From Ctenosaura bakeri (taxonomy: Eukaryota > Chordata > Lepidosauria > Squamata > Iguanidae), in the NCBI GenBank assembly GCA_948474755.1, contig CAOLHI010000620.1:248501-312500 (forward strand): 64,000 nt of DNA. The letters are read 5' to 3'. Position 1 is the first letter of the stretch; every line of letters begins with the position of its first letter. Made by a program: the position numbers and the translations under genes. The notes beneath the pieces were generated by a model. The model saw only the letters and a program-made list of their open reading frames with translations, was not told the origin of the DNA and did not search any database. This document shows positions 15,401-23,932 of the stretch, piece after piece.

Positions 15401-15728
15401 CTCCTGGAATGTCCTGTACAAGATTTTAAAAAGTGCAGAAGTAAATTATTTTCGTTTTAGCAGCTTAAAATTCAAATTCCTAAAAAGCTGGAGGTTCACA
15501 AATTTGAGTTTAAATGGTTTTAACTATCGTGCAATTTCCTTGATCAGTGAATTTTCTAGAATTACAAGTGTGAAAAGTATTCATATCAACTGTAATTTAA
15601 AAACCAATCTAAAGTATACCCTTAAATATTTGAACAATATCTTTCCTACAAATTGTGACAGGGAGAAGATGGCATTCTTTACAAGGCCAAGGTTCAACGT
15701 ACCTCCTCTGCCAGCTGATGATGTATGA
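301..15728 (+). CDS. WWC3: WWC3, 3' part: KIBRA-family scaffold protein (12 exons, C-terminal ~544 residues)
   Basis: Join of 301-421, 1959-2033, 2804-2890, 3568-3760, 5555-5722, 6316-6467, 8100-8256, 8718-8882, 9864-9956, 11048-11278, 14175-14302 and 15662-15728; every join keeps frame and the stop is TGA at 15726-15728. Domain order seen: a serine/arginine-rich linker, a C2 domain (exons 1959-5722, with YCSRALEFQNPLIFNEVF), a charged coiled coil (6316-6467), a serine-rich segment resembling the KIBRA aPKC-binding region (SPFIRNTLERRTLRYKQ), a second coiled coil (11048-11278), and an EKMAFFTRPRF tail ending ADDV, the PDZ ligand of the family. Known for the family: WWC proteins bind LATS kinases, PTPN14 and aPKC and promote Hippo signalling in the cytoplasm; this comes from family knowledge. 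The WW domains and N-terminus lie to the left. WWC3 rather than WWC1/WWC2 is inferred mainly from adjacency to CLCN4. All introns are GT-AG except one GC-AG intron (8257-8717). Confidence 0.92.
1959..2033 (+). CDS. WWC3: WWC3 exon: start of the C2 domain
   Basis: Acceptor TCATACAG at 1951-1958, donor GTGAGT at 2034. Reads (R)NEDVEESLYSDAVSSEDP then KMQVGF. The acid-rich run leading into a beta strand matches the entry to the KIBRA-family C2 domain. It ends with CT, completed to Leu by the next exon. Confidence 0.9.
2395..2440 (+). repeat. 21-bp direct duplication
   Basis: AAGTGGCTGTTGGTGAGTT is followed at once by AAGTGGCTGTTGGTGAGTC. Two copies, nearly identical, so a recent slip or duplication. 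Confidence 0.85.
2804..2890 (+). CDS. WWC3: WWC3 exon: C2 domain, second part
   Basis: Acceptor TCTTTCAG ends at 2803, donor GTAAGC at 2891. Reads HDSGSECLLVHVLQLKNFSG followed by FPMKEGCK, the strand-loop pattern (hydrophobic VHVLQLKN) of a C2 fold. This 87-base exon is found from its splice sites and by joining frame CT|C to AT|A; open-reading-frame length alone would not reveal it. Confidence 0.9.
3056..3073 (+). repeat. (TG)n microsatellite
   Basis: About eight TG units after ATATA, in a WWC3 intron. Confidence 0.9.
3568..3760 (+). CDS. WWC3: WWC3 exon: C2 domain core
   Basis: Acceptor TTTTTCCAG ends at 3567, donor GTAAAG at 3761. Encodes (I)HVRIYLPSLDSSTSTTYC and then FQNPLIFNEVFQIPVHSS, the most conserved part of the WWC C2 domain. 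Ends in phase 0 after EELL. Confidence 0.94.
4472..4710 (+). mobile_element. Sauria-type tRNA-derived SINE
   Basis: Head GAGAGCCAGCGTAGCATAGT with a tRNA-like box A region, a box-B-like segment degraded to AAATCC, then the typical body and a tail ending near GAAGGCACATAGCAACAA. Moderately diverged; in the WWC3 intron after the C2 core exon. Confidence 0.85.
5555..5722 (+). CDS. WWC3: WWC3 exon: end of the C2 domain
   Basis: Acceptor CTTAACAG ends at 5554, donor GTATGG at 5723, phase 0 at both ends, 56 codons. GIAQISLADYESCGELQLHW is the last C2 strand pair. A lysine/aspartate-rich linker follows. Confidence 0.92.
5905..5938 (+). repeat. (TG)n microsatellite
   Basis: TG units with two interruptions, running into CACATGCACATG; WWC3 intron. 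Confidence 0.92.
6316..6467 (+). CDS. WWC3: WWC3 exon: acidic coiled coil
   Basis: Acceptor CATTTTAG ends at 6315, donor GTAATC at 6468. ARTTAQLEAVERELAEERVK then EEEILEMEQKEDQLEAVSE form heptad-like repeats, as in the glutamate-rich coiled coil after the C2 domain in this family. Ends with AG, completed to Arg. Confidence 0.93.
6880..7860 (+). mobile_element. Degraded CR1/L2-clade LINE with reverse-transcriptase remnant
   Basis: The frame at 6983-7252 contains AMLLIYLDFSVAFCTIGQGV, a mutated form of the LDLSAAFDTVDH reverse-transcriptase motif of CR1/L2 LINEs. About 7690-7800 resembles the end of the same ORF (a run like GAGCCTTCTCTTTGGTTGCA before TGTGGAATGTCCTTCC). Frames are broken; a non-functional fossil. 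Confidence 0.55.
8100..8256 (+). CDS. WWC3: WWC3 exon: serine-rich linker, GC donor
   Basis: Acceptor TGTCTGCAG ends at 8099. Encodes SWQAESVDSGCSNCMQSSPH and ends ..SPPLK at 8256. The donor is GCAAGT rather than GT; the next exon joins in frame (phase 0). Confidence 0.9.
8257..8717 (+). other. WWC3: GC-AG intron of WWC3
   Basis: Starts GCAAGT and ends TTTTAG. Both flanking exons are clear WWC coding sequence, and splicing at the GC keeps phase 0; no alternative GT near 8256 gives the same continuous protein. The otherwise perfect donor consensus (AAG|GCAAGT) is typical of GC-AG introns spliced by the major spliceosome. Confidence 0.85.
8718..8882 (+). CDS. WWC3: WWC3 exon: basic/serine-rich segment
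   Basis: Acceptor AATTTTAG ends at 8717, donor GTGAGT at 8883, 55 codons in phase 0. Carries VDKETNTED, a common start of this segment in the family, and FVRSSTLVRSQTFSPGARSQ, with several RxxS/T sites that could be basophilic kinase targets (inference). Confidence 0.93.
9864..9956 (+). CDS. WWC3: WWC3 exon: aPKC-binding-type motif
   Basis: Acceptor TCTTCCAG ends at 9863, donor GTATAT at 9957, 31 codons in phase 0. SPFIRNTLERRTLRYKQ resembles the KIBRA segment reported to contact and inhibit atypical PKC. The equivalence is inferred from residue pattern. Confidence 0.92.
11048..11278 (+). CDS. WWC3: WWC3 exon: C-terminal coiled coil
   Basis: Acceptor ATCTCTCAG ends at 11047, donor GTATGA at 11279, 77 codons in phase 0. 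ERTSLDLELDLQASRTRQRH leads into a leucine-rich helix (ELSVLRELRQRLEDAQ) and LPHWVLRDERFRNLLKEAER, all diagnostic of WWC proteins. Confidence 0.95.
11490..12660 (-). pseudogene. Decayed coding-like tract of unknown origin (tentative)
   Basis: The minus strand has a 168-codon open frame (11491-11997) and, upstream in other frames, protein-like runs such as KSCKEVTAHFIDLLDEVLWE and SPGTFPRWFCIDTKPICV, interrupted by stops and shifts. No family is recognised. It sits in the WWC3 intron 11279-14174. It could be a processed pseudogene, a worn retroelement ORF or chance. Confidence 0.25.
13483..13917. mobile_element. pogo/Tigger-like non-autonomous DNA element
   Basis: Left end CAGTTCGTCCTCCACA and complement of the right end CAGTTGGCCCTTTGC; subterminal AAGCATTCACAG and ATTCTGCAAAAG are characteristic. 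TA follows the right end. A purine-rich tract (13550-13700) fills the centre and creates artefactual open frames. Confidence 0.6.
14175..14302 (+). CDS. WWC3: WWC3 penultimate exon
   Basis: Acceptor CCCCTTCAG ends at 14174, donor GTATGG at 14303. Reads TRQTKFEHRQQQAAEKLLKK, then ASKEVYQLRGQ and VQTF. The last two bases (CG) are completed to Arg by the final exon. Confidence 0.94.
15003..15230 (-). mobile_element. Sauria-type SINE, reverse orientation
   Basis: Starts with the reversed tail (GTTGTTGTGTGCATTCAGG), then GACTTAGAGCCACCCTAAGG, CCCAGGGTCACCCAGTGG, and ends in the reversed tRNA head ACTATACCACTC. Lies in the last WWC3 intron. Confidence 0.85.
15662..15728 (+). CDS. WWC3: WWC3 final coding exon with ADDV PDZ ligand and stop
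   Basis: Acceptor TTGTGACAG ends at 15661. Encodes (R)EKMAFFTRPRFNVPPLP then ADDV and TGA. The ADDV carboxyl terminus is the PDZ-binding motif shared by the three vertebrate WWC proteins. Confidence 0.95.
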
Positions 15729-16818
15729 CATGTTACTTTATTAACATGAAGTATTTATCTGCCTGTTCTTGTTTTAAAATGAAGTTACTAAACTAGTTAA
15801 GTTTATTTTTTAAAATCTTTGTGTAAAAACTATTAATATACACATTTTGTAAAAAAAAGTAAAACAAAAAAACACACAAAAACATATAAGTATATACATA
15901 TATATTTTATAATAGTGACTGCAGCAAGGCTTGGTTTTTCCTTGTTGTGAAACTGATGTCGCTGAAGACGACTTATTTTATATTAAAGAAAAAAAATCAA
16001 CTATCCTATTAGAGTGTGTACAGTTTTTATGCGGTTTTATTTGACTTAAAAGGCTGGAAAACAGAAACAAAGTGAGTTCAGGCAAATTCACTGTATTGTA
16101 ATTTATTTATCGTAACTCATTTTCCTTGAAGGAAAATATTTACTTTTAAGATGTATTTTAAAAGACAGACATTTTGTTACTCAGTATTTGTCATACAGTA
16201 GAATGGAACCATTGAGCTGGTTTTGTTTCTGATAGCTGAAGTGAAAATAGTGGCTTCTAAATTTGTTGTTTTTAAAATCAGCTTTACTGTCTGCCACTTA
16301 GAATGTAACAAGTATTTTGGCACTGCCTTGATATCACACCTGCAATGTTTCCTTTAAAAAATACTATAAAATACCATGGAATATTGTGGGGCACAACTGC
16401 TTGTTCTTAACTGTGCACTAATAGATTATTCTCATTTCAGTTCTGTCAAATATGTCTTTTATAATTTTAACTAGCTTTTCTGTTTAACGAGGGAAGGAAG
16501 AAGGTGACAGATTTTGCTTTAGCTGTTGTTTTAGGCAAAGTGCTTATGAGTTAACTATACAAATTAGTAGTGTAATATTGAACAGCTTGATTAGTGACGT
16601 ACTCCAGAAATTGGTAGGAAAATCACCCAGTAATTGTATGGAGATGATTTTCCTTCAGTATCCTCATAGGTCTTGCATTCCAAACTTCATTACCTTTAAT
16701 GAATTGTATCTTTATGGTTTTTAAAAATACCTAAAATCATACCACATTTGGTGCTTGCTCCTACTGCCAAGCATGCTAGGCCATGTCTTACATATAGAGT
16801 AGATGTTCATCTTTTCAG

Positions 16819-16980
16819 TGGACGCTGCTCAAGTAGCTGATTATTTTGAGGGAAACGTTATAATGAATTTTGGTGGTGGTTCAGCCATGGTTTTGTCCTG
16901 CAAAAATACAGAAATCCAAATTGAGTATTTGCTTGAAACTTCTCCAGTTACTGAGCCATTAGCTTCTATCACCTCTGTAG
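16819..16980 (+). other. Exon-like segment after WWC3 (unproven)
   Basis: 162 bases flanked by CATCTTTTCAG and GTATTTTT, open in the frame reading YFEGNVIMNFGGGSAMVLSC then KNTEIQIEYLLETS. The length is a multiple of three. No family is recognised, and it lies inside the probable 3' UTR, so it may be chance. Confidence 0.2.
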
Positions 16981-17097
16981 GTATTTTTTTCCATTGCTTT
17001 GCAAAATAGCTACAAACTTTGGGATTTTTTTTTTAAAAAATTAAAACTAGAATTTTCCAGAATCCTACATCTACTAGTATGCAAAATTCAGCTATCC

Positions 17098-17195
17098 TAT
17101 TTGTTGGCATATAAGACTCACTTTTTGCCCCAAAAAATACTGTTTGAAAATAGCGTGCATCTTATATGTCAGTGTATCTTATATGCTGGCAAATA
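17098..17195. mobile_element. Small MITE with TATTTGYYGGCATATAAGA ends
   Basis: TATTTGTTGGCATATAAGA at the left pairs with TCTTATATGCTGGCAAATA at the right. It is in the probable WWC3 3' UTR. Confidence 0.75.
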
Positions 17196-19080
17196 TGGTA
17201 TAATGATTACTATAGCAATATTTTAAATATTCCTCAAAACACTACCTGTCTAGGCAGTGGTACATTCTGTGATAATTTTTTTAATATTTGCATTTCCATT
17301 TCCTTGCTTGTTTTCTTCTTAATCTTGTTTGGTTTTTAGAATAAACCATTTAAATCTATAACCCTAACCTCCCAAATTCTGGCAGCCTCTTCTGGCCTTG
17401 TATTTTATGCACAGTTCTAATGGCATTTTCATTTTCCACTGCTAATGATTTCAGCTGTTGAATGACATATACTCTGACATGGAACAGAGGTGGTTACTGC
17501 TAAAGTACTTTTAATTAAGGTGGAAGTAAGACAGGACTATGTAGTGATGGTTTCTTCATTTGGATTCCCTAGCTTGGGAAGAAATCTGTTTGGGTGTAGG
17601 ACAGCCTCTAGCTTTTGTTAGATTTGAACTGTCACCTTAAATTCCTGAGAGTGCCACTTTTTGTGTCTTTGAAATGTATGAAAATACTCTGTGTTATGTT
17701 ATTATATTCAGCTTTAGTTACCCAAAGATTTATGTCCTCCAAAAAGCAAAACTACCTTTCAAGGGCATCAACAAGAACTCAACACACACATATATATATT
17801 CAGTATGGGACACTCTCAAGTCACACTTCGATTTAATTTAAAAATGAAATAGTGCCTTAGGGAGGCCTGATACCAAAGACAGTGGTTGTTAAGCTGAAAA
17901 CAGTTAACATCCCCTGCAGTGTTTGGAAAGTGAGCATTGTATTGAGATCATGAGTACCTAACCATTAATTTTTTCCCATGGTCTGTGTTTTGAAGTTGTG
18001 ATGATAAATCATAAGTAGTATGAATTGTTAAATCTAGATTAAATACTAACAGTGCAGTCCTAGATATGTCTACTCAGAAATAAGATCAGTGAATTCAGTG
18101 GCATTTAGTTTTATTTGAGTGTGCATAGGATTGCAGCCTAAATCCATCAAATTAACGTGAATTATATAGGATCACACTTGATCTATGTGGTAAACGTTTC
18201 CACTGGTTGGTGTAACTGAAAATGAGAATGTTTGGCATTATTATCACGGACTGCTCTGTAGACTCCCCAAGTGTAAGAAGACTGAGAAAGTGTTTCTTGT
18301 CAAGGAAAAGAGATCCCAGGAATGCAAAAGGAAGAAAGAGATGGAAGTGCAACAGAAGCTGAAAAGAAAAATGGTGGTCATTGCTCCAGTAACCATTAAG
18401 ATTTCAAGTTATTTGCCTGTATGGTTGTTATTTAAAATATCAGTATTTTCCAAAGGTTATCAAGAGTTGGTCTTGCATTTGCTGCATCCTATCATAGTCC
18501 AATACATGATCTGTTTCGGCAACAGTTGAGCAGATGTAATGCACTTTGAAAAGGTAGTAGGTGAAAGAAGCTTTTCCTGTATTTCTTTTCAGCCTGAAGA
18601 ATGACCATTTTTAATGCAGAGCACTTTCAATCACCTGTGGCGTATACTAATTGTTTGTGATAAAGGGCAGTCAGTATAAACACTGCCATCTGTTATGACA
18701 AAGTAGGATCAGTTTGTGTGTGTTCAGTTCCCCTGCTTAGGGCTCTCTGAGAGGAAGATGTTGCTGGGTTGTACTGGTAGCCAGTCTGTGCTGTGGTCAC
18801 AGTATTTAAGCAAGGTAAGATTCTGATTGTCAAAATGAATACTATTTCAGTGTGTTAAAAAGTAATATACTCCTCAGTATTCATTACTTGTGTTTGTCAA
18901 AGTTTCTAAACTGTCATGTCATTTGTATTTGAAAAGTATTCTGCAGAATAATTAAATAAATAAAAACTTGTCATAAATACATTGCTTTGCCTATCAGTTC
19001 AAAACTAACCAATGCTGCAGTTGATTCTAGGACATGATTAAACCATCTTTAAGAATTTTTTAAAAATTGAAAATGGTACT

Positions 19081-19125
19081 CACATACACACACACACACA
19101 CACACGACAGACACACACACACATA
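19081..19125 (+). repeat. (CA)n microsatellite
   Basis: CA units interrupted by CGACAGA, directly left of the pogo-like element. Confidence 0.92.
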
Positions 19126-19128
19126 GAT

Positions 19129-19497
19129 AGTCATCCCTCCACATTCACTAGGGTTAGGGGCACAGGACTCCCGTGAAAGTGGAGAAACCATGAATAGCTC
19201 TAGACCCTCCCAAACTATATTTAACACACAAAAAAGTATGATCACCATACTCAACCTGCCATGGATTCCTTTGAGGTGTCAGAGTTCCTTCACAAAGCAG
19301 AAGGGGGTAGCTGATGGGGCTTACTGCCACTTCCACTGCTGTGCCACACCATTTTTAATAGGACCTTACAAGCCTCATTCACAGTTTCTCAGTCTCATGA
19401 GGTTTGCAGTCCCTATTAAAAATGGCATAGGGGAGCAGCAGAGATGACAGCAAATAATCCATGAATAATCAAATCTGCAAAAGTGAAGGGCTGACTG
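19129..19497. mobile_element. Second pogo/Tigger-like element
   Basis: Left AGTCATCCCTCCACATTCAC; complement of right end CAGTCAGCCCTTCACTTTTG; internal AATCCATGAATAATC. Same type of ends as 13483-13917. It is flanked by CA/TG microsatellites that hide the target site. Confidence 0.6.
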
Positions 19498-19546
19498 TAT
19501 ATATGTGTGTGTATGTATATGTGTGTGTACATACATACATACATAC
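19498..19546 (+). repeat. Mixed TATG/TG/ATAC microsatellite
   Basis: TATATGTGTGTGTATGTATA then ACATACATACATACATAC; sits between two MITEs. Confidence 0.9.
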
Positions 19547-19548
19547 TG

Positions 19549-19693
19549 TATTTGCCGGCGTATAAGATGCACTCCATTTATACACTGGCAAATACTGTTT
19601 GCTGGCATATAAGACACATCGGCATATAAGGCACACCCCATTTTCCAACAGTATTTTTCAGGAAAAAAAGGGAGTCTTATATGCCAGCAAATA
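19549..19693. mobile_element. Small MITE, same family as 17098
   Basis: TATTTGCCGGCGTATAAGA at the left and TCTTATATGCCAGCAAATA at the right; an inner GCAAATACTGTTTGCTGGC repeats the motif, so this may be two overlapping copies. Confidence 0.72.
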
Positions 19694-21384
19694 CAATATG
19701 AACTTTATTAACTGTGGATTAGTTATGCTCTTCTGCAAGGTACAGTTTTCAGACTATTTCCACATATTTGGTATTGTGATGGCTTCTCTTTTGGACTTTT
19801 AAAATATTCATAGGCACAGTACTGCACATGATCGTCGCATCAAGTATGATAATAATCAGGTGATGTCTGCACAGTGTTGCGGCTTCAAAGACAATGTCAG
19901 GTAATGTAGTCGGGACAAGTTACTTCTGGCCCAATTTATTAGACTAGTACGTATAAGTACGACTGAAGAGAAGCCTGCAACTGTTTTCACTGTTTGCTCT
20001 CCTATCTACGGCTTCATATTGTTATGATTCATCATGTAAGCTGAAGGACGGTGATGGCAAAGATAATATCCTATTTGGACAGACTTTAACATTTGGCAGT
20101 GTGTTTATACATAAAGTTAATCACCAGCAGTTTTCTTACCAGTTGTTGTTGTCACAGTTATTTGTTGTATTAAAAAAGCTCAAGAGCCTGAACTCCTGCA
20201 AATGGCTCTTATTTCAGAATGCTCATCACTGCCGTAGCAGAAAGATTTCAGAGAGTTATAGTAGACCATCTTTTCCTTGACCCTATATGGAATATTGAGG
20301 TGATAATTGCTGCCTTATTTTACAGGTTTATTGGTTGAATTATATAATATGGAGGCAAAGCTTCCAAAGAGGCTTCTTGTAACAAAATCTTTTTGTGTGC
20401 ACCCAGTCTCTCCTTTTTTCTCCTTGTCCTCTGTCCAGCATTGGAATTTGGAGGAGGGGACCATGAAAGAGGGCTTGAGAAACAGATTTTGGTGCAGATT
20501 CCAGCAGTATATCTGCAGTACAATAAAGTCTAAACTGAGAAAGAATGGGATGACGTTTGAGGTCATCATTCTGCAACTGTGTGATCCTGACGACAACAGG
20601 CAAGATGAACAGTAGCTGCTTCCAGAATCCTTTGCTGAGTGCACATGAACAGCAAAGGGGAAAGCAGACAAAGCTGCCTAGCCAGCTACCTCCAGCGTGT
20701 TTTTTTTAAAAAAACATAGCTCTATACGTTTGGCCATCAAAATGGAAACTGGAAGAAAAGTGGAGGCTGGTGAAAGAAAATTGTTCCCCTGGGTGCATTT
20801 TGAAAGAAATCTTCAGGTCTTTAGAAGGCTCAAAAACTTGTTTCTTTCTGCAAGCCTTCCCTGACCAGATTGTTTCAGTTTTTGTATGTGTATTATAGTT
20901 TTAAATAATATGTTGAAATGTTCTTTTCTGTGGTGCAGGAACTTATCCCTGTTCTTTCCATTTTATTTCTACCTCTGGTATCAAATTTATGGTAGAAGAA
21001 CACATTTATTTTGTTAACTGCAGTATACCTGTATGATCCAAAATCCCATATAAATACTATGTATTTTATGTTCTGTGTAAGGTAACACAAGAATTCTTCC
21101 TAGGACTATAAAATAAAATGAAATTCCACAATCCATAAAAGAGCAATACCGTTATTGGTCAACCAAAATGTACAAAACGTCATGCAGTCTTTTGAACTCT
21201 ACTGGCTTCTGCATCAGGCCAAATTTCTTTTTAAAAAATCATACAGGAGAAAAGTGACCACCTTTGTCTCACTCCCTGTGGAGATTCTGGGGGAAAAGGG
21301 GCCCTCCTCCCTCTCAGTGCAGACTTCTGCCTTGAATAGGAGCTAGAGATTTCCCCAAAATTCTCTTCATTCTGCACTGTCACC

Positions 21385-22017
21385 ACCCACTGATTTAGCC
21401 CATTCTACAATAAAGCAGTGGGACGTTGCTTGGGAATTAACAATCTCTATGTTCAAAGATCCTTTCCCTTCCCTCGTCTCCCCCTTCTGAGTGAGAGGAA
21501 TCCTATCCACATGTGCTCCGAGGAATGCGTGGGAATGGAGAGGGAACAGAGGCTTACAGAAAAGTTTATTTTAAACATGCAAGGTAAACAAGAAAATAAT
21601 ACTCATGAAAGGGCCCCCCCCTCAGGTACGCTCGATAGTTACAAATAGTTATAAGCACAGATAGATTCTCAAGATCAGCCAAACTGTCCAAAATAATTAC
21701 AAAGTTCTAACGCAGCTAACTGGACACATTCTAAGCTACTCACAGCAGCTGGTCATTTCTGAGATGGTATTTTGGGGAGTTCCTGGAAGCAGCCTTATCT
21801 GCCTCCACTGGCTTCCCTCACCCTCCTCGTGGTCTCTTGAGGATTTTTTTTCACTTCTCATGGAAGCATCTAGAAGATTCTCTCCTTTCTCCCCCCTGAT
21901 TGGGCAACTATTTCGTGTGACCTCCAATCGGTATAACTTAGCCCTAGCAGTCCATTAACCTTTTGTATGCCTGAGGGAGAACTATCTCCCTTAAGCTCTG
22001 TTAACCCCATTATCACA
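21385..22017 (-). mobile_element. Diverged third LTR copy of the same family
   Basis: Minus-strand start TGTGATAATGGGG (complement at 22005-22017) matches the other two copies. The middle shares AGTTACAAATAGTTA and AACGCAGCTAACT-like blocks and a GCGTGGGAATGGAGAGG stretch. Its left end and target duplication are not resolved, so the left boundary is approximate. Confidence 0.65.
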
Positions 22018-23257
22018 CACCCCACATGGCCAAAAGGAGAGTAGTCTCTGCCAGCATTGAAAGCCCTCCAAACCAATTGAACTACAACAGAAATACCCTC
22101 TGTGATTCTAATACCATCACTTTTCTTTTCCTGTAGGATTTTTAATCTTTTGCTTGATGAAGAAGCCAGTGGAGCTTCAAAAACCTGCATGATGTGTTTT
22201 GTACATTCTGGTTGACCAACATTGGTATCACTCTTTTGTGAATTTTAGTTTTTTGTTTTTAAATTTTGCTCTATGGCTAATACAGCTGCCTGAATATATT
22301 TCCTAGAACTATATGTTTTGTCCAAGAAATGATGAATTTGCTGAAATATATTGAGAGACTGATAATAGTTGTTCTCTTCATTACATTAAATAAAATTAAC
22401 AGGCTGCATAAATGATTACAGGATTATTTTGTTCTGCAATGTGACATGTACAGTTTCTAGTACTGTAAATGGAAATTTATTGAAATCCTACACATCTTTT
22501 TTGATCTTGCCCTGTAAATTCCACTCATATTGGTACTTTTTATGCTTCTAAAGAAAAGACGCTACAGGAATCTGTACAGTGAATTTCCCAGAACAATTCT
22601 GGTACAGTCAAAAAAATAAAACATTGGGAGGTTTAAAAAATGGCGAATGAAGAATTCACAGCTTTTAAAGCAGATACAGTAAAATGGCTTTCACTGTCTT
22701 GCACTCATTTACGCAAAGGTGACCGAGTCTGTTATAAAAACGGTTGTTTCTTAATTACCATTGAGGTAGCTACCACAATTTATACCTCTGTTCCTTTTCA
22801 CCCCAGAGATTACACCTACATGCACCCATCCACTTAAAATGTGTATTAACTGATTTGTATCCTACCTTTCCCTCTATACAAGACTTAAAGTAGAACCAAA
22901 ATAATTTGCCAACTGAGGCAGGTCTCCATGAAGCTGATTGAGTGGATGGCTGGCAAAGTTAGGCCAATGAAATGGTTTGCCTTCAACCCTGATCCAATTA
23001 ACCTTTAAGGCTGGATTGTACAGGCCACGTTAAGTCTCTCTAACTGGTAACTGCTAGGAAAGACTCATTGGATGTACTAACGTGTATGAAGATCAAGTGA
23101 TGACATTCATCACTTGTAGCAAGCAGAAGTAGATCTATCAGACCAGGTCAAGAAAACTGCCAGTGTTGGATGTGTGACATGCAATGGGTGTGAGCCATTT
23201 CGTCTTCTATACGTGTTCAGTACAAATGGTTGTAACCTACATGAAGAGAAGTAAAGC

Positions 23258-23427
23258 AGAGGGCCAGCATGATGTAGTGGTTTGAACTCTGGACTAGGAC
23301 CCTGGAGGTCAGAGTTCGATTCTTCACTCAGTCATAGAAACCTACTGCGCGCCTCACACACTCTCAGAAACCCCATGAGAGATTCTCCTTATTGTTGCCA
23401 TAAATTGAGAACAACAACAACAAAGCA
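23258..23427 (+). mobile_element. Sauria-type SINE, shortened
   Basis: Head GGGCCAGCATGATGTAGTGG, box B like AGAGTTCGATTC, tail GAACAACAACAACAAAG. The middle is shorter than in the copies at 4472 and 33861, so part of the body has been lost. Confidence 0.8.
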
Positions 23428-23731
23428 GACCACATTCATAATGGGAAGCCATGAACAAGTGGTTAATGTGAGACAGATAAAGAGTGTGTGTTGTGAGAGC
23501 ATGTTCATTGTAATGTTAATTTCCCCATAACAATCAATCCACATCAGAAGAGATAGTTTCTGGGCTGAAACTATTTTAAGTCCCAAATATGTAAACATGT
23601 ATGGTCATTGTTTAAATCACATACTTTGTAAAGGGTCATTTCTGAGGACCACTAACTTGATCTTTGTCTAGTTTATGGAAAACAGACAAACTTCTGAAAT
23701 GAAATTATTGTTCCACATTCTTTTATTTTCT

Positions 23732-23932
23732 GAGAACCAGCATGGTGTAGTGGTTTGAGTGTTGAACTATGACTGAAGGCCAGGGTTCAAATCCCTGCTG
23801 GGGCATGATAACCCATTGGGTGACCTTGGGCAAGTCATATGAACAAATCTTGCCAAGGTAACTATGTGATAGGTTCACTTTAGGGCCACCATAAGTCAGA
23901 AATGGCTTAAAAACACACACACACACACACAC
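23732..23932 (+). mobile_element. Sauria-type SINE with CA-repeat tail
   Basis: Head GAGAACCAGCATGGTGTAGT, box B GGTTCAAATCCC, body TTGGGTGACCTTGGGCAAGT and AGGGCCACCATAAGTCAGAA. The usual CAA-rich tail has become a (CA)n microsatellite at 23913-23932. Confidence 0.87.

Larger units (their letters stand above)
15729..18970 (+). other. WWC3: Probable WWC3 3' untranslated region
   Basis: AT-rich DNA after the stop codon, free of recognisable SINEs over its first 1.3 kb. Overlapping AATAAA signals at 18955-18964 are a plausible end; further AATAAA motifs lie near 22388 and 22615. An 98-bp MITE (17098-17195) sits inside. The true 3' end cannot be fixed without transcripts, so the right boundary is approximate. 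Confidence 0.45.

Noticed and set aside
20315..20671. 118-codon minus-strand open frame and overlapping frames on both strands.
   Set aside because: Several frames are open at once on both strands, there are no splice or start context signs and no recognisable domain; most likely chance in a stop-poor tract.
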